Shown here in pieces: positions 36,990 through 46,460 of a stretch of 64,000 nt of DNA. The stretch lies in assembly GCF_002775205.1 (NCBI RefSeq), contig NC_036450.1, positions 17,069,479-17,133,478 of the forward strand, given 5' to 3'. Below the pieces are notes generated by a model, which saw only the letters and a program-made list of their open reading frames with translations, had not been told where the DNA came from and ran no database searches. Source of the DNA: Xiphophorus maculatus (lineage: Eukaryota; Chordata; Actinopteri; Cyprinodontiformes; Poeciliidae). The translations under genes and the position numbers were made by a program. The first letter of the stretch is position 1. Every line of letters starts with the position of its first letter.

Positions 36990-39223
36990 TGAATATCAGT
37001 GGTGTGTTTAGAGTAGAAAGTGCGCTAGGGCTATGTTCCTTATTTCTGTAGTAGGCATGGGCCAGTATGATGACCTTGAGTAAAATAAACAGATTGACGT
37101 ATTTAGCATAACCCCTCCTCCCCCCAAATGCCTGACATGATCCAGTTAATTTTATTTAAAACAACATCTATCATGAGACTTAAGCAAAAATATAGAATAA
37201 ATTCTAAATTTATTGTGGAGAATATTGAACCTTTTGGTCGTTATGCTCCTGGAGAGTAGCACAGTTTTAACAGTATGATATGTAGGCGCTAACCCAAAGT
37301 TGCTTTAAACTAGTGTCTTTAACCCCGTTATGGAGGAATGGGTGGTGTTTTTCACAACTAGAAATGTTTCCAAACAGCTGAATTTGTATTCTAAGAGAGG
37401 GAAATGCTCCTCCTCCTTTCCTTGGAGGAGGAGGATTGTTGCCATTACTTAATGCTCTATGCATCTGGAAAAAACTCTGGTCATGTTAACAATTTGATTC
37501 ATTTTAAAAGGCTAACTTTGTGAACTGTTTTCATGCCTTCATACTGGCTGCTGGTCACTGGCCCATGCTAAGCAGCTAAATGTCATGAAAGTGAGCGTAT
37601 GTCCAGCATGTAGCAAATATCTGAAGCCTTAAACCAGATATTCTGCCCTTTTGTGGTCTGATTTAGAGCTTCTATCCTTTCAGCTGAGTCCAGCAAGAAA
37701 AGCTATTTCTTATATTCCAAATTGGAAACATTATTTACCAAATTGGTAAGTTATTGTGATGTTTTCCAAGTTGGAATCCTATTTCTATTCAGCCTGAGTG
37801 GATAAAAATATCCCTTGGAGCATTTGCATCCATTTGTATAACTGATGCTTCATCGTCATAGTAATTTCTCAGGGAGGTTCTGTGTGATTTGCCTTTGTGT
37901 GTTGCTCTGTGTTGTCAGCCATGCCCACCTGGTTTGTGACGTATCACAGAGTCGATTCATCAGAAGATAGAAAAACAGTCGGACATCTTGGTTGGTGGAG
38001 AAATGCTGGAATGTATCGAACCATGGACTATTGATGAGTGGCACTGCTGAGATAAAAAAAAAAAACGTTTTCTTTTTCTCTTTACCTGTGAAGTCGACAT
38101 TCCTGATTGTCCTGTGTATTAACCCTCATCAGTCCGTCTCTCTTATGTGGTGTGTTACTGAAAAAAAATGTACAGTGTGAGCAGAGGACATTAGAGCCCT
38201 GGAAACAATCTGAAGTTTAATATTTATTATGATTTTATTAAACATTCTATTTTAGATTATTTAAAATGACACATCTGTGGTAATATCAACACAGCAATTC
38301 AATCCTTCATTTTTATTTTATTTATTGCAAAACTTCTAGTTTTATACCTCCCACTCTCCCTTTTTTATTCTCTGCATGCCATCCCGTGTTCAGACTTTCC
38401 TCAAAGCTCTCTTCTTTTCCACCACTCCCTCTCACAGCCTCCTCTATCGACTCCTCATCTTCTCTGTCATCCTCTGGAAGTAGCTCTTGCTCTTCCCTCC
38501 CTTCCTCCTCTTCTCCCGCCAAGCCCCACTGCGTGGAGGCTCGGGAGGCAGAGGTAAAACTGTTGCCTCCTCTGCTGAAGGACCAGGCCTGGGGGGTTCA
38601 CGCCCAGGAGGCCTTCCTGCTCTTCTGCCTCGCTCTGGGTGAGTGCTGCCTGTGACTCCGACCTATCTCATACCCCTCCAAAACCCTTCCCCTCCCTCAG
38701 GGACACATGCTTGGTTTTGAAACCCATGCTTTGTGTATTTAACCATTTGTTTTACATTCTTTTTCGCCCCGTTCTACTGTGTGTTGGCATTACTCGAACC
38801 TGAACTAACAGAGCTGTGTGTTTGGGTTTCTGGATTTATTTGCTGGATTACCACAAAGATGGATCAATTTCTGAAAATACAAAATAGGGATCCATTGCAA
38901 AAATGTCAGCTTCTTTACAACCGACTTGCACAAATATATATATTTTAATAAGTTGCTGTGTAATGGCAGTCTTAATTTGTAAAATTTAAAGATGAGCACT
39001 GTTAACGATGTCTCCATGGAACATGCAGAAGTTTGCAAAAGAATTATTGGTAAAACTGTTGATTTTTTTTGTGCCTGTAAACATTTGTCAATATTTGTAT
39101 ATATTGGAAATGGTTGTTGATTATGTACATAAATCCATGGGATGTTGGGCTCCCTGTAGAGGGGTGAAATAAACCTTGTCAGATGATTTCAAAACTTTTT
39201 TTAAAAAACTGAATCAGAATAAA
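36990..39223 (+). other. sema4d: Probable sema4d 3' UTR of the membrane isoform
   Basis: After the stop at 36987-36989 the sequence is non-coding. Canonical AATAAA signals lie at 37084 and 37196 (inside a probable inserted element) and at 39168 and 39218. A Pumilio-type motif TGTATATA is at 39096-39103, shortly before the distal signals. I infer a 3' UTR of about 2.2 kb ending near 39190-39240. If so, the alternative exon 38438-38638 is 3' UTR sequence in this isoform, so splicing and polyadenylation would compete. Confidence 0.5.
37054..37569. mobile_element. Probable MITE-like insertion in the sema4d 3' UTR
   Basis: The left end reads TAGGCATGGGCCAGTATGA and the right end is its near inverse (ACTGGCCCATGCTA), about 500 bp apart, giving terminal inverted repeats of 12-14 bp. 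The left sequence resembles a common teleost non-autonomous repeat, from memory. No convincing target duplication could be matched. It brings two AATAAA motifs (37084, 37196) that could act as early polyadenylation sites. Confidence 0.45.
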
Positions 39224-42127
39224 GAAATTACACAAAATATCATGGTACATTATTGTTGAAAGGTAATCCAGTCCCACTACACTTTTTCACATTTTGTCAT
39301 GTTTGAGCCACAAACTTCAATGTATTTTGAGATTTTTATGATTGACCAAAAACAAAAGATGGCATTAATGTCAAGTGGAAGGCAAATATTTATGAATAAT
39401 GATCTGAAGGCTGTGGCATGCGATTATATTTGATCCCGAGTTGATTTTTTTTTAACGTTTTATTTTCAATAACTGTTTTATATCGACACATACACATGTC
39501 CACTCCTGTCACAACTCACAATTCACATCTTATTTACACAGACCATTCCAGTCATTTAACCTACACCAAGCAAACTGGTCGTACAATTCCAGCTCTGCCA
39601 AAAGTCTTCCAGGGAATGTTGATGGAGGAAACAGTTCAACAGAGATACACTTCCTTCAGATAGACATTGGACCCTTTAAGAGACACTTATATTCATCAAC
39701 ATCCATAGATATATACATTACAATAATTACAGTGATAGGGACAACAGTAGGCATAATGAGGACACGAACTAAAGTGATCCCGAGTTGATTTATTGTGGAA
39801 TCACCTCCTGCTGCACTTAGTTGTATCTTTTGGGGTATCTATGAACTTTGCATATCAATAATTGATATTTTTGTTTCATTTTTTGTTAATTTTTACTGAA
39901 CTTGTCAATTTAATAATAAAGAAAACCTGAACATCAATTTTGTACTCAACCCAGGACTTTAACTGGACCACTCAAATACAGTCAGTGTGCTTTTGATCTA
40001 AACTCCCTTTATTTGTATTTTTATGCTCATCCTGCTATAAATTGGTCTCCATCCCAGTCTCAACTCTAAAAGGTTTCCAGATTCATCTTGTATTTAGCTT
40101 GATCCATCTTGCCATTAACTCTGTCCAGCTTCCTTGTCCCTGCTACTGAAGGTTAACCCCACAGCATGGTGTTGCCATTACCATGTTTTACAGGTGGAAT
40201 GGTGGGTTTGGTGTGATGTTAGCTTTCTGCCCAACTTGGCATTTTGCATGTTGGTCAAAAGGCTCAAATTTGGTCTTATTTGATCAGAGCTCCTTCCTTT
40301 TTATGTTTGTATCTTCTACATAGCTGGTGCTAAACTAAACAAACTGAGCAACTTCAATTCAGCTAGTTTTTGTATTCCAGCTCTCAAGTCAGATCTATGG
40401 CAGCACTGAGGTGCTAAGAGGGGGTTAAAGCAAATGCATGCCAAAATTCAAAATTATATTGTATTTTTTTACTTGTGTGTAATCCTCAGAGGCTGGGTTA
40501 CACATAGATCTGATACGGACACATCATTCTACAATCGAGAAAATGTTTTAAACAGTCATCCTGGTTGGTGATAGTTTATCAGGCATCAAAAACTATTTTC
40601 TGAATGTCCAATGTTTTCTTTCAGACTCTCAATGTACAACTTTACAAGATGGCAATGAACAGATAAGGTTTAAGGAAAGCTTTTTCTTAATGTCGTAAAT
40701 GAAACTTTTTCTGGCATGCTGAACTGTTTCCATGATCACTGTTGATACAAAACAAAATCAGATGTGATGGAATCTGTTACTGCTGCATGACTGCTTGCAC
40801 CTCTGCAAACCGATTTCCTCATGTGAATGTACCAAAGGAAAGCACCATGTTTTCCTCGCCAGGGTCTCAACAATCAGGAGTCAACAAGAAGTCCCGTTCT
40901 GTTCCGCAGGTCCAAGCGACATCCATATTCATTGGCTAATAAATGGGTACAGTGTGGACACCCCAGTAACAGAGTACCGAAGGCCACTGGGCCAGAGGGA
41001 GGTGCTGGTGAGCAGCTGGCTTAGAGGGGGGCCGCTGATCAAGGAAGCCCGTTACCGCTGTGTTGCTGAAGCCAGCACAGGAAGTGACACATCTGACATT
41101 GACCTCCATCTGACTACCGGAGGTATTATAGTTGTGTAGATTTGAGTAAAAACGTTAAACTGCTGTGAAGTGGTCGTGTATAAGGGATTTGCCCTGGTTG
41201 GTTGTGAGTATTGCCACTGAAGGGGCGACGGGTGATGTTTAAATCTATGAAGGATGTTGTTGTTTGACAGACGAAAACATTCCATCCAGGGATCTGAACC
41301 AATGGAGAGGTGCGCTTACAGAGCATGAGCAGCTGCTGAAAAGATGGGAAAAAGCCTGGGTAGGTCACACAGTGGGGTGGTTTTCATCTCATATTCTTCA
41401 AAAGCCTCTTTGTCTAAATGTTTCACTTCATTAGAACCAGTATATCAAGATGAAAATCTTTTTTATTCCACTATCATGATTTGAGGATTTTTCTTCTGGT
41501 GGAAAAAATAAACCCAAGAAAAATATTTGGCTTTCACTTCTCACCATTGGCACAATTGCTGGTACAATTGAAAAATACATCTTTAAAGTAAATTTAACCG
41601 ATACGTTTTTTTTTAAGTTGACATCTCAGTGTGACCAAGTCTCAATAATAGCTGTTGTCTTTTACTTATGGTGGAGGTTCAAACGACGTTATGAGTATTG
41701 CCACTGATAGGGCAATACTTTGATGAAAAATATGATAGTTGCTTGTCTCTAATGGTAAAAAAATAAAATAAGTACATATGTAAGAAAGCAACAGTCTCAA
41801 TAAATCAGACTATGAAGAACCACGTTACAAAATATCCTTATCAATTTTATTTCAAATTGTTTTAACCACATCAATACTTCTAATTGGATTAAATGCAAGT
41901 CTACCATGATTGTCTTTTGAGATTTTTAAAAATAAAATGTGATGACCAATTCATAGCTTAGATTTTAGAGGAGAACCATCTACTTTTTAAAAAATTTTTA
42001 TTCTTTTATGGCCATTAAGCACAGAATCCACAGAAATCCTTGCCTTGCATTTTTTCACTTCTTTGCTTCTTTATAATCTCTTCTCTTTCCTCTACAGGAA
42101 AGTTGTGATGGCCACACAACTGGGTGA
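38438..42127 (+). CDS. sema4d: Alternative 3' exons of sema4d encoding a second Ig-like domain (soluble isoform)
   Basis: Four exons continue one frame: 38438-38638, 40910-41122, 41271-41359 and 42098-42127 (stop TGA 42125-42127). Acceptors and donors are canonical and the phases (1, 1, 1, 0) close exactly. Two donors inside the last main exon (after 36366, GAAG/GTAATG; after 36372, AATG/GTAAGA) are both phase 1 and join 38438 in frame, between the first Ig domain and the TM segment. The product would be about 853-855 residues without a TM. The tail has a Ser-rich linker, then an Ig-like fold: C in LFCLALG, W in IHIHWLING, Y-x-C in ARYRCVAEA, then DENIPSRDLNQWRG and a short end ESCDGHTTG. This is inference from frame and splice logic. 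Mammalian SEMA4D also has shorter transcripts as I recall, but I cannot confirm that they correspond. Confidence 0.7.
39264..40370 (-). mobile_element. Degraded Tc1-like relic, host of a nested retroposon
   Basis: Antisense transposase-like fragments run through this stretch: CTTTTTCACATTTTGTCATG near 39282, GACTTTAACTGGACCACTCA near 39956, CCACAGCATGGTGTTGCCAT near 40159 and GGTCTTATTTGATCAGAGCT near 40272. All frames are broken. It lies in the intron between the first two alternative sema4d exons and was later split by the insertion at 39448-39774. Confidence 0.65.
39431..39791 (-). mobile_element. 5'-truncated retroposon with 17-bp target duplication
   Basis: A 17-bp direct repeat, TGATCCCGAGTTGATTT, occurs at 39431-39447 and 39775-39791 and flanks about 327 bp. 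The insert begins on the + strand with a T run, the complement of a poly-A tail, so it is a minus-strand LINE or SINE 3' end. Long target duplications plus a poly-A tail are the mark of target-primed reverse transcription. No ORF is left and the family is not recognised. Confidence 0.75.
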
Positions 42128-44069
42128 GCACGTGTTCATTCTGGTTGTGGACTGGCCTCTCAGTCCAGCTGGACCACTCCTCTGACACTGAACATTTCAC
42201 AAACACAAGTAAAATGTTTCAGTGTCACCACTTACATGAGAGTTTGATGGACCATGACATGAAGAATTCACAGCTCTTGCAACCAGCAGGTGCAGACCTC
42301 ACATGGCTGCTGTGATGGTTTTTGGACTCCCTCCAAACTGGAAGGATTGGAGTCAGCCCACTGACTCCTTCAGTCTAAGAAAGCTTGTACTGGATTTGTT
42401 GCTGTATTCACAGTATAAGACTGCCATTTTGAAGTAGTGCTTGTGGGGAAACGGCAAATGTCTTTTTGAAGTTTATCAGATTCTGTGGGTCAGTGTCTCT
42501 GTTAAACCCAGTTATAGTGTGATGATATTCAAAGTTTTGCCTCTTAACTTCCTTAAAGAACCAGTTTCACTCCTAAGGCTATCTTACAGAATTTTTACTT
42601 AAAATATACTAAGTTATTCAAGCCTCAACTAGGATCAAACTGAGATAAGAAATTTGCTATCTATGGTCATACTTTTATTGCCAGTATGTCTTATGCTTAA
42701 GCTAGCTTAATTATTTACTTGAATCAAACGATACTTTATTATAATATTCACAATACCAATACAAAAGTAAACATTCAACTGCCAAAGTTCAGTGTATTTT
42801 GGCACACACTGAAAAGTTTACCACTTATTGATTTTTAAAAGAAACGTATGGTTTTAGTCTTGAAATAAATTGTTTTATTCCTGTCTGATTTGTATTGAAT
42901 AGATCATGTTGAGCAACTGCTGGTTTTTACAGAAATACTGAAAACCAGTATTTCTGTAAAAACCCAACAAAGTTAGTTTTTACCTTAGAACAAAACACTG
43001 AATGGGGTATACATGCTATTGCAAGGCACCTTAGGCACAAGGCTATCTAAACTTTATCATACAGTACTTTAATAGAAGTTTTTTTAGGCATGTTTTGGAT
43101 AAGTCCTGTGGGGGTCTGGATTTTTTTTTACCTCACTGAGCAGATTTATGTTATGTAATTAACACTAATGCTTCTTCAGTATTTATGATTTTATAATATA
43201 ATCTATCAAAGTAGGGTTCTTTTTTTAAAAGAGAAACTTTTACTTGTAATTGTGCACTGAAATATTGCAACAGTGGCACTTATTTGAATGAATCCTGCAG
43301 CTCGGCAAGTTCCAACTCTGCTGAATCACAGTGTACCACATCAGCATTTTCCACAAAAAGCATTTTCTTCCACCTGAATAATTTATTACCCAAGGACTTC
43401 TTCTTGTAGATCTATTACAGCATTGGAACAGGACAACTGTTTCCTAGAATCTAATTGGCAAAACAGATGCTGATTATTAAAGAAATGGATTATAGATTTA
43501 AAGAATGATGACTATTCCGTAAGGGGAAAATACTTTGTGGCGAGGCTTTATTGTTGTTTTTCACATTAGAAACTTTGCATTGAGCTAAAGTTCATCTGGG
43601 CCAAAGAAATGCAGTTGACCTGGACAATACTTCTGCACAAGTTGCTGTTTAAGATGTTTCCATTTGAATTTTAAAAAAGATAATAGCACCCTCTTGTGCC
43701 CAAAAAAAGGGGGAAAATGCTGTAAGCAAAGAAAACATGGAAAAACTGAAACTGTATGACAGCAGCACAATTCCTCAAGCAGTCTTCTAGAGAGTTCACA
43801 TACAAGTATTTAGCTACACAGCAACCTTTCCACTGGTCATGTGGGCTGTCAGGTGTTCCATTCCAATATTTCTTTACGTCCAAATTGCTTCTTGGTAAAC
43901 ATTCTAAGTCAGCTTTTTTCCTTCTGGCTGAATGAAGCAATTGTTGCTAATCGCAAGTCCCTGAAACACGAGGAAAATTACAAAGAATATTTATCTTTAA
44001 CTGTTTAAGCAGCGACATGGTAACCATCACTCACAGTACGACTTCCCAATGAGAAGTGGTAGGACTGGG
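42128..44069. other. Convergent 3' region between sema4d and cks2
   Basis: The + strand side is the probable 3' UTR of the alternative sema4d transcript; an AATAAA lies near 42863. On the minus strand, reverse AATAAA motifs (TTTATT) near 43380 and 43547 could end cks2 transcripts. No coding exon of SECISBP2, the gene expected here by human synteny, was recognised. Confidence 0.45.
42922..42964. repeat. Perfect inverted repeat, 19-bp arms, 5-nt spacer
   Basis: GGTTTTTACAGAAATACTG (42922-42940) is repeated exactly in inverse orientation at 42946-42964 around AAAAC. This is the longest perfect hairpin in the window and lies about 80 bp beyond the candidate AATAAA of the alternative sema4d transcript. 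Confidence 0.96.
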
Positions 44070-44581
44070 TCAGTGTTTTGGTAGAGGTCTTCTAAATAGT
44101 AGGACATGAGGCTCTGAAAGAGAATTTGATGAAAACTTCACATAACTAGGTAACAGTACAATTAATTTCTACCGTTATTTTACAAAGAAAGCTTTTTCCA
44201 GTTCCAAGGTAGGCCAACCTTAAACTGTTTTGTTCACGTACCTGGTTCGTGTATCATGTAGTGGATCCAACTTTTGGACTGCTGCACTCCCAGCTGTCTC
44301 CACTCATCTTCAGACATCAAGTGGGATTTTGGGACATACTTAGCCATTTCCCGAGGTAGAATGACATGCCTAAGCAAGAGAAAAAAAAGACTATTACTTT
44401 TAATAAAACAACTAATTTCCTTAATATCATGACAAGTAATAAAAAATTATTTTATACAAATCTCTCCAGTCTGAGAACTTAAAAATTTGGATATATTATA
44501 TTTTAAGACAAGTTTTTCAATCCCAATAAGACTTGGGGTTGAATTAGAAAAAAAATACATATACACAGACATATATGTATA

Positions 44582-44665
<84 letters not shown>

Positions 44666-45340
44666 ATACAATGTTTACATTGAGCAGAATGTGCATTTAT
44701 ATATATGCACATTCTCCTCCATGTCTATTTGGCAAAGTTACACATTCTTTCCAGTTAACACAATCCCTGGAAAATATTTAAACTCCAGACTTTTCTGGAA
44801 TTTTCCAGACTACAAACCAGCTGTATCAAGATGAAATAGTCATTACTGCTACCTCAGAAACATAAATACGTAGGTATCTATAGGACTGTCCTGTAAAGAC
44901 TACAGAGAAACTTGTGCACATATGTCCAGAATAGATAAGACCTGGAAAAACTCTGCAGCTTTTCTCCAATGAGCACGACTAAAAGATTAATGAGATGCAG
45001 CTGTGCACGATGGTGATTTCAGGAACCCCAAGGACTCCTGAAATATAATTTTTATTGTATGAAAATTATATAAGGTGTACATTAATTCAAGTTTTAAGCC
45101 CCCCAAAACACACAATTGCCCCATTAATGTGGCACACCGGTCAAAGTTTTAGAAGCGGTACAGGTGAGTTAAAAAAAATAAAAAATAGACATTTTGAACA
45201 GTTAAACGTGTTTCTTAATAGAATATCACTTGGTTGTGTTCCTTACTGACAGTAAACAGGCTGAGAGAGATGGCTGCTCACCTGTATTCGTACTGGTCGT
45301 CACTGTACCTGTCCGAGTAATAAATCTGGATTCGAGACAT
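44070..45340 (-). CDS. cks2: Cyclin-dependent kinase regulatory subunit Cks2 (3 exons)
   Basis: Cks proteins bind CDK1/CDK2 and phosphorylated substrates and are needed for cell-cycle progression, including meiosis. Read on the minus strand the exons are 45282-45340, 44242-44369 and 44070-44113, with GT-AG borders. They sum to 77 codons including the stop TGA, so 76 residues, close to the family length of 79. Family features visible are QIYYSDRY near the N-terminus, [22 protein letters not shown], the signature [20 protein letters not shown], and the HEPEP hinge that permits strand exchange. The exon layout (breaks in R20 and in the HEPE stretch) fits the vertebrate genes. Cks2 is chosen over Cks1 mainly from synteny with sema4d and shc3. 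The short C-terminus (LPKH) is slightly shorter than mammalian versions. Confidence 0.93.
44586..44666. repeat. (TA)n then (TG)n microsatellite in cks2 intron 1
   Basis: About 70 bp of TA dinucleotide pass into a short TG run. Open frames reading poly-Tyr-Ile on both strands are artefacts. Confidence 0.97.
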
Positions 45341-45445
45341 ATTTCCAGTGAAGATAAACAAGAAAAGTTTGTAATCAAACGCTCGTTACAGAACAACACT
45401 TCAGTTGAGGTTTTGGTCTCTCGCGTAAATTGCATCGAGGCGGTG

Positions 45446-45463
45446 TTTGGTCACGTGACCAAA
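45446..45463. promoter_or_regulatory. Palindromic E-box/CLEAR-type site upstream of cks2
   Basis: TTTGGTCACGTGACCAAA is an 18-bp perfect palindrome starting 106 bp upstream of the cks2 ATG. Its core GTCACGTGAC equals the consensus bound by bHLH-zipper factors (USF, MITF/TFE family). A proximal promoter role for cks2 is inferred from position and motif only. Confidence 0.55.
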
Positions 45464-45819
45464 AACTTTGTTTCCATCAATCAACCGGGCGCAGGTGAGG
45501 GTGTTTTTACAAATGTGGAATTTTATGCTGATAATGACATGTGGGGGATTGCATTATAATATCAAATACTGTTTGGTGTGCTTAGTCTTAAATACGAGTT
45601 TTTTCTTTGCTGATTAATATTTTATCTTCACTGTGTTGCAATATATCGCAGACATTTTGGCTTCACAAGCAGAGACAAAAACAGCTTTTCTGCGGCGCTG
45701 GTGTAAGAGGATGGATTTTGTCCTGTAGTGAGACTCTTATGTTTAAAGCGGATGCAGTAACTTGCAAATACTACTGAGTCTGATACCCATATGCTGGTGC
45801 CATCATTGACAGTTAGGCT

Positions 45820-45855
45820 GCTACCTAATGGGTAGCTAGTTATCCATTAGGTAGC
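45820..45855. repeat. Perfect inverted repeat, 12-bp arms
   Basis: GCTACCTAATGG (45820-45831) pairs exactly with CCATTAGGTAGC (45844-45855). Confidence 0.92.
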
Positions 45856-45954
45856 TTAGTCAACCTGTGTGTAATTTCATCCCAGTATAAATCCGGAACC
45901 ACACCAGAGAGGTCATAAATACAGTAGAAGAAAAGAAGACACCATCTACTGATA

Positions 45955-46460
45955 CAAGATGATGATGATGATGATGGCAGCATCATGCTGTGGTAATGTT
46001 ATCTTTTAGCAGGGACAGGCAAACTGGTCAGAGCAGAGGGAAAAATTAATGGTGATTATTATAGTTAAGTCCTAGTAGAAAACATCTAAAAAACAGCTAG
46101 ACTTGTGTTGTGAGCACAAGTCTAGCACCACATGTTGATGTGCCATTGGGCAATTAAACCACTTGGCTGTGACTCTGTGAAAATAATGCATGAATATATA
46201 CTGTAAGTGCAGTGAGTTTGGCTGGGTGAAAGAGATGCGTTGTGTAAGTGTGCTTTGTGTATCGTGACTAGACATATAAGCTGTTGTCAGTGAAACTTCA
46301 GCAGTTTTAACATATTCGTTTAACATATTACATTACATGCGACAAAAATGACCCAATCAAAGTCCACACTAAATCGTGACGAGACTTGAACATTTATGCT
46401 CACAGACACTCCATAGTGAGTCCTGAGCAACTTAAAGAATTTTCAGTACAATACACCCAA
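45955..46460 (+). mobile_element. Degraded Tc1-like relic
   Basis: Sense fragments such as GCAGCATCATGCTGTGG (near 45977) followed by CAGGGACAGGCAAACTGGTC (near 46011) resemble the middle of Tc1-like transposase DNA, and CCAATCAAAGTCCACAC (near 46352) resembles the later QSPD segment. The relic includes a (GAT)n run (45959-45976) and a hairpin at 46096-46126. All frames are broken. Confidence 0.5.
46096..46126. repeat. Perfect inverted repeat, 12-bp arms
   Basis: GCTAGACTTGTG (46096-46107) pairs exactly with CACAAGTCTAGC (46115-46126). Confidence 0.92.

Noticed and set aside
38322..38522. Minus-strand acidic open frame
   Set aside because: It is the antisense of the Ser-rich alternative sema4d exon; the acidic run mirrors a CT-rich sequence.
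38394..38638. Alternative acceptor at 38394 for the first extra sema4d exon
   Set aside because: It would need a phase-2 donor; the only clear one (35605) would skip the end of PSI and the first Ig domain. The acceptor at 38438 fits the phase-1 donors and has a better pyrimidine tract.
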